A DNA stretch of 23,043 nucleotides from JBEIHI01 sp964655245 (GTDB taxonomy: Bacteria; Bdellovibrionota; UBA2394). Of the stretch, positions 15,180-22,829 are shown in pieces. Made by a program: the position numbers and the translations under genes. The stretch covers positions 1 to 23,043 of the forward strand of contig CAZZLQ010000039.1 in assembly GCA_964655245.1 (NCBI GenBank), given 5' to 3'. The notes below the pieces were generated by a model. It did no database searches and was not told the DNA's origin. It worked only from the letters and a program-made list of their open reading frames with translations. The first letter of the stretch is position 1, and the number at the start of each line of letters is the position of its first letter.

Positions 15180-15971
15180 ATGAAAGAGTTCGATCGACTG
15201 ATTTTTATCATGAAGGAGCTTCGCGAAAAATGCCCCTGGGATCGCGAACAAAACCTAGCCTCCCTTCGAAAGTATTTAATTGAGGAGAGCTATGAATCTC
15301 TGGAGGCTCTCGAGAATTTCATTCAAAAGGAATCTGACGATCATTTTCTAGAATTGAAGGAAGAGCTTGGGGATCTTCTTCTTCAGATCCTGTTCCAGAC
15401 AAAGATTTTGCAGGAGATTAAAGGAGGAGATCCACTCAAAGACTCCCTGATTCAGCTTGAGGATAAGCTGATTCGCCGCCATCCCCATGTTTTTGGGGAA
15501 AAGGCCGACTTAACGCAGACCGCTGACGCGGTGCTCCAGCAGTGGAATCAGATCAAAGAAACTGAGAAGGCATCAAAGAAACCGGCCAGCCTCTTGAAGG
15601 ACGCCGCAAAGACCGCTCCTGCGATGGCCCAAAGCCATGAAATCGGCAAACGCTGCGCCAAAGTTGGATTCGATTGGCTCACCCCCACTGAGGTTTGGTC
15701 CCAAGTCCAAAGTGAGCTCAAAGAGCTGAACGAAGCCGAAACGTCTCAGCAAATCGAAGATGAGTGGGGAGACCTCGTCTTTTCTTTGATTCAATGGGCC
15801 CGACATAAGAAGTTTGATCCGGAAGTCGCACTGGCTCGAATGAACCATCGGTTTCGAAGGCGATTCGATTGGATGGAAGAGGCCGCACGATCGACCGGGA
15901 GGAAATTTGCTGAACTGCCTCGAGATGAAATGGAACGACTTTGGACTCAAGCCAAGATTGAGACTCAATAA
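15180..15971 (+). CDS. mazG: Nucleoside triphosphate pyrophosphohydrolase MazG
   Basis: MazG hydrolyses (d)NTPs to NMP and pyrophosphate, cleaning abnormal nucleotides and affecting ppGpp levels. From the ATG at 15180 the protein is 263 residues, the usual MazG length, and begins KEFDRLIFIMKELREKCPWDREQ, the family's N-terminus. It has tandem MazG helical domains. The first contains EESYESLEALE and ELKEELGDLLLQILFQ (about 36-75) and the second ELNEAETSQQIEDEWGDLVFSLIQWARH (about 180-207), with metal-binding Glu/Asp residues in both. In-frame starts farther upstream would add residues with no family match. No strong ribosome site is seen at this start. It runs divergently from the flagellar cluster. 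Confidence 0.92.
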   Translation: MKEFDRLIFIMKELREKCPWDREQNLASLRKYLIEESYESLEALENFIQKESDDHFLELKEELGDLLLQILFQTKILQEIKGGDPLKDSLIQLEDKLIRRHPHVFGEKADLTQTADAVLQQWNQIKETEKASKKPASLLKDAAKTAPAMAQSHEIGKRCAKVGFDWLTPTEVWSQVQSELKELNEAETSQQIEDEWGDLVFSLIQWARHKKFDPEVALARMNHRFRRRFDWMEEAARSTGRKFAELPRDEMERLWTQAKIETQ

Positions 15972-15974
15972 GTA

Positions 15975-16751
15975 ATGTCTAAGCGAAACGAAGCCTTGAT
16001 TGAGGAACTTGAAATCCTCTACCGGAAATTCAATGATCGACGTTATCGATCCACTGATCCGATTCAGTTTGCTTATCGCTATCAAAAGACAGAAGACATC
16101 GAAATCGCCGCACTAATCGCGGCACTCTTTGCCTATGGAAACGTCAAATCCATGTGCGCCACTCTTGAGAAAGTAATGACCTTCTTGGGCGATGCGCCCT
16201 TTCAAAAACTCCAGGCTCTCGACTTGGCTACGCTTCAGCTCGAGCTACCCGAGATCTACTATCGATTTTTCACAACCGCGGACATTCATCACCTACTTCT
16301 CACACTCTCCGAGATTCTGAAGCGTGAAGGCAGTCTCGGAAGATGCATGGAATCGAGTTGGAAAAAATCCAAAGGGCAGCTCCTTGATTGTTTGTTTGAG
16401 TTTCGATCCCTGTTTGTTACGTCATTCAGAACAACTCGGGGCCTCAAGTTTATGTTTCCCCATCCCAAAGAGGGCGCAGCCAAGCGGCTTCATATGTTTA
16501 TGCGGTGGATGATCCGAAACGATGAAGTTGATTTGGGAGTCTGGAGCTTTATTCCCAGTTCTGAGTTGATCGTACCTCTCGACACGCACGTATTCAAAGC
16601 AGCACGTCGGCTAAGATTTACCCGCCGAAAGACACCTAGTCTTCAGGCTGCCCTCGAAGTGACTCAGGCCCTTAAACGCCTATGCCCCAAAGACCCCTTA
16701 AAGTATGACTTTGCCCTTTGTCATTCGGGAATGAGAATTGCAAAACACTAG
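15975..16751 (+). CDS. TIGR02757/DUF2400 family protein
   Basis: A 258-residue cytoplasmic protein of the TIGR02757 (DUF2400) family, function not established to my knowledge. Family landmarks are YRYQKTEDIEIAALIAALFAYGNV (about 35-57), FPHPKEGAAKRLHMFMRWMIR (161-181), LGVWSFIPSSELIVPLDTHV (187-206) and DPLKYDFALCHSGM (240-253). The PLDTHV...DFALCHSGM arrangement resembles the catalytic-Asp region of HhH-GPD DNA glycosylases such as endonuclease III (VDTH...). No iron-sulfur cysteine cluster is present. That relation is inference. It starts three bases after mazG, so the two are probably cotranscribed. Confidence 0.85.
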   Translation: MSKRNEALIEELEILYRKFNDRRYRSTDPIQFAYRYQKTEDIEIAALIAALFAYGNVKSMCATLEKVMTFLGDAPFQKLQALDLATLQLELPEIYYRFFTTADIHHLLLTLSEILKREGSLGRCMESSWKKSKGQLLDCLFEFRSLFVTSFRTTRGLKFMFPHPKEGAAKRLHMFMRWMIRNDEVDLGVWSFIPSSELIVPLDTHVFKAARRLRFTRRKTPSLQAALEVTQALKRLCPKDPLKYDFALCHSGMRIAKH

Positions 16752-16768
16752 GATGAGGCGCAGCACGG

Positions 16769-17665
16769 ATGGCAAAAACACTCTTTAACGCGAGAGAGAT
16801 TTTCACAGGGGCTTTTGCCTCTCTCATTTTATTGGCATTGCCAGTGAACTCAACAATCGCTCGCGATCGACGAATTGCATTTCAAAGCAACTCACCAGGA
16901 ACTTTTCTGGAAGATCAAAGGCAGTGCTCAAAAGCCCTCAGAGTTTTTGGAATCGCATCGCCTCGCAAGCTCAGTGAAGCAGAACACAATCAATTCTACC
17001 AAGCCTGGGATCTGGCAGAAAAAACCTACGGCCCTCAGTCGAAGGAAGCCCGGGATTTGTTTCAACTCTATGCGCTGATCACTGAACAGCAACCCAATGC
17101 TGATCTCGGCCAGCCCTTTTTACTCAAGGTCACGTCATCATCTGGAGCGCCTGATAGTCGAGATCACCTGAACGAATGGTCGCAGGTTCTGCGAAAACGC
17201 ACCCCCCTATCTCTCAAAGCGATTTTGGCTTCAGCGGCTGCAGCGACGCTGATAACCCCACCCGCTCAGGCCATTCATCACATGATGGGAGATCCAATTT
17301 TTAGCCTCTCTTCGGCTGTGGCGGTTGTGGGATCAACGCTGTTGATCTCTAAAGGACTCGAAAGCAAAGTCGTCAACTCGAACAACCGCTTCCTAGCCCA
17401 AGCGGAGAGAATTTTGAGCGAACCACACACTCGTCATACCGCTCATCTTCAGTGGCGAGTCAGAATGCCAGCTCTCGACTTACTCGACGACCTCAAGAAG
17501 AGAACATCCCCCACAACTTTTTATCACCTCTCCGAATGGATCTACGCTCAACAGAGCTTGTTTGTTGAAGTCATTTTTGACCACAATATGGCCGTGGACC
17601 CGCAGGGTTCTCCCCAGTTTGTCAATGCCGTCAGAATTGCGCCTGCCAGCGAACAAAATCCTTAG
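16769..17665 (+). CDS. Hypothetical exported protein
   Basis: I do not recognise this 298-residue protein. Residues about 11-31 form a signal peptide (hydrophobic FTGAFASLILLALPV, then STIARDRR), so it is probably periplasmic or membrane-bound. A polar helical part follows (about 45-150). Two moderately hydrophobic segments come next (about 148-168, rich in Ala, and 178-196, LSSAVAVVGSTLLIS), which could be a membrane hairpin. A soluble C-terminal part (about 200-298) contains QWRVRMPALDLLDDLKKR. There is one cysteine (residue 53). It starts 17 bases after the DUF2400 gene on the same strand, so it may share that transcript. Codon use looks like that of its neighbours. Confidence 0.7.
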   Translation: MAKTLFNAREIFTGAFASLILLALPVNSTIARDRRIAFQSNSPGTFLEDQRQCSKALRVFGIASPRKLSEAEHNQFYQAWDLAEKTYGPQSKEARDLFQLYALITEQQPNADLGQPFLLKVTSSSGAPDSRDHLNEWSQVLRKRTPLSLKAILASAAAATLITPPAQAIHHMMGDPIFSLSSAVAVVGSTLLISKGLESKVVNSNNRFLAQAERILSEPHTRHTAHLQWRVRMPALDLLDDLKKRTSPTTFYHLSEWIYAQQSLFVEVIFDHNMAVDPQGSPQFVNAVRIAPASEQNP

Positions 17666-17727
17666 CCTATCAAAGACTTAGAGCCCCCGCTGTACGACTC
17701 AGCAGAACCCACTAGAATAGTGAACAT

Positions 17728-17922
17728 ATGAACATTCTATCAGCCCTCTACGCTGGCAAAATCAAGTTCTTGAAGACTAAGAAGTCGATTGATGAGCGAG
17801 CCGAGGAGGCCGATGAATTCATTCGATTTGAGAAACTCAAAAAGTCCCAAGAGGACCCTGGACTGGATTCGGAAAACAGCAATACTGAGGCGTATGAAAC
17901 CATTAAGCCCTCAAGACGTTGA
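17728..17922 (+). CDS. Possible small charged protein upstream of phhA
   Basis: A 64-residue open frame (MNILSALYAGKIKFLKTKKSIDERAEEADE...) with a short hydrophobic N-terminus and a highly charged, helix-prone remainder. A -10-like TAGAAT lies at 17713-17718, ten bases before the ATG, but no clear -35 or ribosome site is visible. It overlaps the phhA start by 29 bases in another frame. I do not recognise it. It may be a real small gene coupled to phhA or merely leader sequence. Confidence 0.4.
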   Translation: MNILSALYAGKIKFLKTKKSIDERAEEADEFIRFEKLKKSQEDPGLDSENSNTEAYETIKPSRR

Positions 17923-18187
17923 GAAACATCTTCAAGCTCTCCCTCAATGGATCAAGGAGGGATCAGTTATTAAACGCAGTCTCGAGTTCAAAAACTTTCA
18001 ACAGGCTTTTGCCTTCATGACACAAATTGCGTTCATCGCTGAAAAAATGGACCATCACCCCGACTGGACGAATGTCTACAATCGAGTCGACATCAAACTC
18101 TGGACGCACGATGCGGGAGGTCTGACAGAGAAAGATTTTGCTTTAGCAAAAGCGATTTCAGACCAGTATCAGACTACATCACGGTAA
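17894..18187 (+). CDS. phhA: Pterin-4a-carbinolamine dehydratase (PhhA-type)
   Basis: It dehydrates 4a-hydroxytetrahydrobiopterin to quinonoid dihydropterin, recycling the pterin cofactor of aromatic amino acid hydroxylases. From the ATG at 17894 the protein is 97 residues, the family length. It shows the signature EKMDHHPDWTNVYNRVDIKLWTHDAGGLTEKDFALA, with the catalytic His-His-Pro and the later THDAGGLT motif. A longer in-frame start at 17789 would add unrelated residues. GAGG sits three bases before the ATG, rather close. No hydroxylase gene is in the window, so its partner is elsewhere. The 3' end overlaps the convergent DUF493 gene by 14 bases. Confidence 0.92.
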   Translation: MKPLSPQDVEKHLQALPQWIKEGSVIKRSLEFKNFQQAFAFMTQIAFIAEKMDHHPDWTNVYNRVDIKLWTHDAGGLTEKDFALAKAISDQYQTTSR

Positions 18188-18479
18188 CGACGTCTTTGAC
18201 TTGTTCTGAAGCAACCCACAGAGAGATGATCTCATCAACATCCTTGGCCGCGTAACGATAGGTTAGGGACAGATAAGTTCCATTTTTACTCAGCTGCGAT
18301 CCTTCTCGATGCAGGCTGGGGAAGCTCTTCTCAAACTCAACGATTCCCGACAAAAAAGCAGGATCGTTTCGGCCGATGACTTTGTGACAATAATTGTGAG
18401 GCCAGATCAAGATACTGTCTTGCAGCGAACGCCGCAGACGCTCATAGCGCAGATGCCTTACCTTTTCCGTCGCGACCAC
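18174..18479 (-). CDS. DUF493 (YbeD-like) family protein
   Basis: A protein of about 101 residues resembling the DUF493/YbeD family of small ferredoxin-like ACT-type domains, whose biochemical role is not firmly known. The FPSLHREGSQLSKNGTYLSLTYRY stretch and the ending IISLWVASEQVKDVVTVM match the family pattern (S-x-x-G-x-Y-x-S-x-T, then a helix and a final V-x-x-V-L/M). I chose the GTG at 18477-18479, which has AGGAG nine bases upstream. The GTG at 18485 is only three bases from that site. The gene stands alone on this strand and overlaps phhA tail to tail. Confidence 0.75.
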   Translation of the reverse strand: MVATEKVRHLRYERLRRSLQDSILIWPHNYCHKVIGRNDPAFLSGIVEFEKSFPSLHREGSQLSKNGTYLSLTYRYAAKDVDEIISLWVASEQVKDVVTVM

Positions 18480-18516
18480 TCTCACTTACTCCTATTATAC
18501 GCCCATTCCATGAATG

Positions 18517-18532
18517 AGGCCGCAACCGGCCT
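18517..18532 (-). terminator. Hairpin downstream of apt
   Basis: AGGCCG-loop-CGGCCT (18517-18522 with 18527-18532, four-base loop) is a perfect six-pair GC-rich stem. It lies 22 bases after the apt stop and before the DUF493 start. No T-run follows, so it is not a canonical intrinsic terminator. It may mark the 3' end of the pot-nitrilase-apt transcript or slow exonucleases. Confidence 0.35.
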
Positions 18533-18554
18533 GGGAAGCCTTATAGACGATCAT

Positions 18555-19082
18555 CTAGGCGTTTTCAATCCGTAGGGCCTTTAGATTAAAGGCCTTTAGT
18601 CGGTCTCTAGCCCCCAAAAAACCCAACTCGAGAACAACCTGTAATCCCACAACATCCGCGCCCGAGCGACGAGCCAGATTGACTGCGGCCATCAAAGTGC
18701 CTCCCGTCGCCAGAACATCATCCACAATCACCACTCGATCCCCACTCTGAAGAGCGCCTTCATGCAAATGAAGCTCATCTTGTCCGTACTCCAGTCCATA
18801 GGTCTCACTGATTGTTCGGCGAGGAAGCTTGCCCTTTTTTCGAGCAAGGACCAGACCACACGAAAGATCAAGGGCAAGAGGCGATCCCAAAACAAAACCT
18901 CGCGATTCGATAGCCAGAATCTTATTAGGCTTCAGAGAAGCGACACTCTCCTTGAGCGCATCTTGCAGAGCGCGAAAGGCTTGAGGGTTTTCGAAGATTG
19001 GAGTCATGTCCTTGAAACGGATGCCAGGCTTCGGAAAATCCGCGACATCACACATGAGTGATAGTGCAGATTCCAGATTCAA
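18555..19082 (-). CDS. apt: Adenine phosphoribosyltransferase
   Basis: Apt makes AMP from adenine and PRPP in purine salvage. The 175-residue protein has the family's N-terminal DFPKPGIRFKDMTPIFENPQAF motif, the IESRGFVLGSPLAL segment and the PRPP-binding VVIVDDVLATGGT (about 116-128). Length is standard. The start is a TTG that overlaps the nitrilase stop (TTGA), with AAGG about nine bases upstream; the coupling supports this start. Near the 3' end a perfect 8-base inverted repeat (18576-18583 with 18587-18594) lies inside the coding sequence. Confidence 0.95.
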   Translation of the reverse strand: MNLESALSLMCDVADFPKPGIRFKDMTPIFENPQAFRALQDALKESVASLKPNKILAIESRGFVLGSPLALDLSCGLVLARKKGKLPRRTISETYGLEYGQDELHLHEGALQSGDRVVIVDDVLATGGTLMAAVNLARRSGADVVGLQVVLELGFLGARDRLKAFNLKALRIENA

Positions 19083-19927
19083 GAATCACCCTTGGCAAGA
19101 ACGGCAAGATCGAGAGCAGGCAACTTCTCTCTCGCTTCTGACAAGCGCTGCAGCTCGAGATCCACGAACAAGAGTGCACTTCCCTCCTCATCCGCGACAA
19201 CGAGCTGCTCGCCCCACGGAGCATAGACGACGGAGTTTCCATAACACCAAAGCTCCTGGCCTTTTTCATTTTGGTGACTTCCCCACTGACCAATCCCGAT
19301 CACATAACTGAGATTTTCGATCGCTCGAGCTCGAAGCAACGTATGCCAATGGGCTCGGCCCGTCTCGCGAGTGAACGCAGCCGGAACCAACAAAACATTG
19401 GCTCGATGCTGAAGCACCAGCTTTCGAAAGAGCTCGGCAAATCTCAGATCAAAGCAGATAGATAAGCCCAAATGAAACCCCTCGAATTCCACAGAGACGA
19501 GATCCTTCCCTCGACTCATTTCATCTGACTCTTTGTAAACAGCCTGAGAGCCCACAAAATCAAACAAATGAATCTTGTGATAGGACTGAACTCTTCCTTC
19601 AAGATCCACAAACCAATGAGAATTGTAAGGCTTTGCAGGATCATCGCTTCGCTCAGGAACAGATCCAAGAGATACAGCGCAAGGCAGTGATCGAAACCAC
19701 TCTCCCACCGCCTTTGAAAAGTCAGACGATTCAATCAGGCGATTGCCCGAAAGACTCAAGACAAAATCAGAAGTCAGTTTGGATTTAGGACCTCTAAAAA
19801 AAACATTCTCAGGAAAGCAGACCAAGCCAGCGCCCTTTTCGGCAGCCTCTAGAGTTAAGCTCTGCACCAAAAACAAATTCTCCCAAGGATCATCAGAGGA
19901 ACAGATTTGCGCTAACGCGACTTTCAT
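19079..19927 (-). CDS. Carbon-nitrogen hydrolase, Nit (omega-amidase/deaminated glutathione amidase) type
   Basis: A 282-residue cytoplasmic nitrilase-superfamily amidohydrolase. The catalytic triad is complete: Glu40 in CFPEN, Lys118 in YHKIHLFD and Cys158 in LSICFDLRFAELFRKL. The CFDLRF motif is of the Nit/omega-amidase group (C-[YF]-D-[LI]-R-F-P-E). N-carbamoylputrescine amidases usually have a different C-W-D-Q-W-x-P-E context, so a direct role in putrescine synthesis is not supported by this motif. Likely substrates are deaminated glutathione or 2-oxoglutaramate-type amides. The ATG overlaps the potC stop by four bases (ATGA), and apt overlaps its own end. It is therefore coupled within the polyamine transporter operon, a link whose meaning is unknown. 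Confidence 0.88.
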   Translation of the reverse strand: MKVALAQICSSDDPWENLFLVQSLTLEAAEKGAGLVCFPENVFFRGPKSKLTSDFVLSLSGNRLIESSDFSKAVGEWFRSLPCAVSLGSVPERSDDPAKPYNSHWFVDLEGRVQSYHKIHLFDFVGSQAVYKESDEMSRGKDLVSVEFEGFHLGLSICFDLRFAELFRKLVLQHRANVLLVPAAFTRETGRAHWHTLLRARAIENLSYVIGIGQWGSHQNEKGQELWCYGNSVVYAPWGEQLVVADEEGSALLFVDLELQRLSEAREKLPALDLAVLAKGDS

Positions 19928-20760
19928 GAGGCCTTCCTCTTCATCCCGAGAACCACCAAGACAATCGTCGCAACGACCAACAGAGTGCTCATGGCATTGA
20001 TTGTCGGAGAAACACCGTACTTGATCATTGCATAGAGTTTGACGGGAAGAGTGTCATTGCCCACTCCAGAAGTGAAATAAGCAATCAAGAAGTCATCAAA
20101 TGACAACGTAAAGGCCATCAATCCACCCGACAAAATTCCGGGCCAGATCAAAGGAAGAGTCACTTTCCAAAATGTCTGCCAAGGAGAAGCTCCGAGATCC
20201 CGAGCGGCCTCCTCCACCGAGTCATCATAGTCAGCAAGCCTCGCCCGAACGGTAATAATCACAAAGCTTAAGCAAAACGTAATATGAGCCAAAGTCATTG
20301 AGAGCATTCCCAAACTAATCTTGAGGAAAACAAACCAGATCAAAAGAGACAACCCCATGACAATCTCAGGCATCACGAGCGGAATCAAATTGAGCGCATC
20401 AAAGAGATCGCGACCTCTGAATCGAGTCCGCTCAAGAGCCAGAGCCGCACCCGTTCCCAAAACGGTTGCCCCCAGGGTTGAACCCAATCCCACCCATAAG
20501 CTCATCCACAGAGATTCTCTCAAAAGATCATTTTCAAAAGCCTGCACATACCACTTGAGAGTGAGCAATCCCTCACCTGGCTGATCATTCAAAAACGAAA
20601 GGACCGCCACAACAATCAACGGGACGTACAAGAAGAAGAATGCGAGCAATGTCACGCCAACCGCAAAACGCGGGGGATTTGGCCGAGCACGCTCTTGATT
20701 CTTCGAAGAGAAGCCAGAGCTCTCAGGCTGATTGCTTTGTGTTTTCAGAGCGATCGACAT
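19924..20760 (-). CDS. potC: Spermidine/putrescine-type ABC transporter permease PotC
   Basis: One of two inner-membrane permeases of a polyamine importer. The 278-residue protein has a polar N-terminal tail of about 32 residues, then about six hydrophobic helices (the first at about 34-56). The cytoplasmic EAA loop (EEAARDLGASPWQTFWKVTLPLIWPGI), which docks onto the ATPase, is intact. The ATG at 20758-20760 lies inside the potB 3' end (38-base overlap), with AAGG ten bases upstream. The long unrelated N-terminal tail is the only unusual point. Confidence 0.9.
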   Translation of the reverse strand: MSIALKTQSNQPESSGFSSKNQERARPNPPRFAVGVTLLAFFFLYVPLIVVAVLSFLNDQPGEGLLTLKWYVQAFENDLLRESLWMSLWVGLGSTLGATVLGTGAALALERTRFRGRDLFDALNLIPLVMPEIVMGLSLLIWFVFLKISLGMLSMTLAHITFCLSFVIITVRARLADYDDSVEEAARDLGASPWQTFWKVTLPLIWPGILSGGLMAFTLSFDDFLIAYFTSGVGNDTLPVKLYAMIKYGVSPTINAMSTLLVVATIVLVVLGMKRKAS

Positions 20761-21589
20761 CTTTCCAAAGCCTTACTGTAATCATCAAACTCACAACGAC
20801 CACAACCATCAAAATAATCGAGAGTGCGGAGCCAAACGGCCAATCCCTCATTTTCAAGAACTGATCGATAATCAAATTTCCAATCAGCATAGTCTGCGCG
20901 CCTCCGAGCATGTCAGGAATCAAAAACTCCCCAAGAGCAGGCGTAAAGACCAGAAGAAATCCCGTCGCAATCCCTACCTTCGTCATGGGCAGCAACACTC
21001 GACTGAAAACTTTGAAGCTCGACGCACCCAGATCTCGAGCAGCCTCCAACAGACTGAAATCAAACTTTTCCAAACAGACGTAGAGGGGCAAAACCATAAA
21101 CGGCAAATAGTTAGTCACCATTCCAAACAAAACAGCCCAGTAGGAATTCGACATTGCCAGGGGCTCTGAGATCCAACCCAAAGACAAAAGAAATTGATTG
21201 ATGGGTCCCGTATCAGCCACCAGAAGCTTAATCGCATACGTTCGAACGACAAGGTTAGTCCAAAAAGGAATCACCAACAGAATCATCATAATGCTTCGAT
21301 AGGGATTTCGAATGGTGGCGAGCACATAGGCCACAGGATAACCAATGATCAAACAAATCAACGCCGTCACCACAGCCAGCTTGAAAGACTCCCACACAAT
21401 CGCAAGATAAAGCGGATCCAAAGCTCGTCGATAATTTTCAAGATTCCAGATCCATTGGATATCCCCATAAGGCGTCTTGTGAAGAAAGCTATAAACCACA
21501 ATGATCGTCATCGGGACGATCAAAAAAACCAGATACCAAAGGGCAGCAGGCACCAGAAGCGTCGGAAACTGACGTCGAGCTTTAGACAA
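20723..21589 (-). CDS. potB: Spermidine/putrescine-type ABC transporter permease PotB
   Basis: Partner permease of PotC in the inner membrane. The 288-residue protein has about six hydrophobic helices (first at about 10-35) and the EAA loop LLEAARDLGASSFKVFSRVLLPMTKVGI. The start is a TTG at 21587-21589, supported by an AAGGA site eight bases upstream and by an eight-base overlap with the end of potA. The C-terminus is encoded in the region shared with potC. Length is typical. Confidence 0.92.
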   Translation of the reverse strand: MSKARRQFPTLLVPAALWYLVFLIVPMTIIVVYSFLHKTPYGDIQWIWNLENYRRALDPLYLAIVWESFKLAVVTALICLIIGYPVAYVLATIRNPYRSIMMILLVIPFWTNLVVRTYAIKLLVADTGPINQFLLSLGWISEPLAMSNSYWAVLFGMVTNYLPFMVLPLYVCLEKFDFSLLEAARDLGASSFKVFSRVLLPMTKVGIATGFLLVFTPALGEFLIPDMLGGAQTMLIGNLIIDQFLKMRDWPFGSALSIILMVVVVVSLMITVRLWKDVDRSENTKQSA

Positions 21590-22766
21590 CGCTCGATTCC
21601 TTTTGATGAGCCAGAATCTCCAAAGGCAAGAGAGGTTTAGTCTCAGGAACAGGAAGAGCTCCGTCTTGTCCCATCAAAAGACAGTCCTCAGGAGCCCATG
21701 CCGCAAAAACTTTTTCTCCAATAGAAAATGATTTTTTAGCTGTCACCGCTGTATTCGTCATGATCGCATGAAGCATCCCCACGTTTTCTTCTTTGGGGGC
21801 AATGACGTATTGAGTGTCCGGACCCTTGTACAAAATTTCACGAATCACACCTTCAACAGCATTTTGCTCAAACCCAGGTTGAGACTTCAGCACCTTGAGC
21901 TTCTCAGGTCTGACCATGACCTTCACATTGAGCCCTTGAGTCACGAGAGGCAGAGGTCGAAAGCCATCGCGAGAGGGGCGAACTGTCAGAGGTCTTCTAC
22001 ACGCTGCTGACACGACAACGCTCGCTCCGTTGCAATCCCGAACAGAGCCGTCAAAGGTATTCATGGATCCAATGAACTGAGCTACAAACAACGTTTTCGG
22101 ATACTCGTAAATCTCTTGAGGGGTTCCCACCTGCTCAACAACACCCTTATTCATCACCGCTACTCGATCCGAGACAGTCAGCGCTTCTTCTTGATCATGG
22201 GTAACAAAGATAAAAGTCTGGCGAAGCTTCCGCTGAAGACCCAACAGCTCCATTTTCATTTGTTGTCGCAATTTCAAATCAAGAGCTGAAAGCGGTTCAT
22301 CCAAAAGCAGGACTTTGGGCTGATTAATCAGGGCTCGCGCCAGGGCAATTCTTTGTTGCTGACCCCCAGATAGCGTCGAAATGGAGCGATCCGCATAGTC
22401 GTTCATTTGCACGAGCTCCAAAGCTTCAACGACTCGCTTTTTGATTTCGTCTTGCGGAAGCTTTCTCATTTGGAGTCCAAAAGCCACATTTTGAGAAACG
22501 TTCAGATGGGGAAACAAGGCGTAGCGTTGAAACACCGTATTGAAGGGGCGCTTGTTGGCCATGGATTGATCGATTCGCTGACCATCGATCTCAATCGAAC
22601 CTGCCGTAGGAGTCTCAAAACCGCCGAGAAGGCGAAGCAAAGTGGTCTTCCCACAACCGGAGGGACCCAAAATGGAGAAGAACTCCCCCGCCCCAACATC
22701 TAAGTCTGTTGGCTTGAGCGCTTCGGTTTGACCAAATGATTTTGAGAGCCCCCTAAGCTTCAGCAT
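21582..22766 (-). CDS. potA: Spermidine/putrescine-type ABC transporter ATPase PotA
   Basis: The ATPase that powers polyamine uptake at the inner face of the membrane. The 394-residue protein has Walker A GPSGCGKT (34-41), the signature LSGGQ (132-136), Walker B VLLLDE (152-157) and the switch His190 in FVTHDQEEAL, all intact. The FVAQFIGSMNTFDG segment (about 227-240) introduces the C-terminal TOBE/regulatory domain, as in PotA. It is the first gene of the minus-strand operon, and a 63-base gap separates it from the divergent potD. I see no strong ribosome site before the ATG. Confidence 0.93.
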   Translation of the reverse strand: MLKLRGLSKSFGQTEALKPTDLDVGAGEFFSILGPSGCGKTTLLRLLGGFETPTAGSIEIDGQRIDQSMANKRPFNTVFQRYALFPHLNVSQNVAFGLQMRKLPQDEIKKRVVEALELVQMNDYADRSISTLSGGQQQRIALARALINQPKVLLLDEPLSALDLKLRQQMKMELLGLQRKLRQTFIFVTHDQEEALTVSDRVAVMNKGVVEQVGTPQEIYEYPKTLFVAQFIGSMNTFDGSVRDCNGASVVVSAACRRPLTVRPSRDGFRPLPLVTQGLNVKVMVRPEKLKVLKSQPGFEQNAVEGVIREILYKGPDTQYVIAPKEENVGMLHAIMTNTAVTAKKSFSIGEKVFAAWAPEDCLLMGQDGALPVPETKPLLPLEILAHQKESSVV

Positions 22767-22829
22767 CGTGCCGGCGAAAATAGCAAAAATAGCTGTCTCT
22801 ACAATGGTTTTTTTCGTAATGAGTGCGTT
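22767..22829. promoter_or_regulatory. Divergent potA/potD intergenic region
   Basis: This 63-base gap must hold the signals for both potABC (minus) and potD (plus). It contains a direct repeat of AAAATAGC (22777-22784 and 22786-22793) and a -10-like TACAAT (22800-22805) for potD, but no convincing -35 box for either direction. The repeat may be an operator; this is inferred only from its position. Confidence 0.3.

Noticed and set aside
18494..18499. TATAAT as a promoter for the DUF493 gene
   Set aside because: There is no -35 box at the right distance, and the predicted transcript would start after the AGGAG ribosome site.
19079..19927. N-carbamoylputrescine amidase (AguB), suggested by the pot neighbours
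   Set aside because: The catalytic-cysteine context CFDLRFAEL is of the Nit/omega-amidase type, not the C-W-D-Q-W context of AguB.
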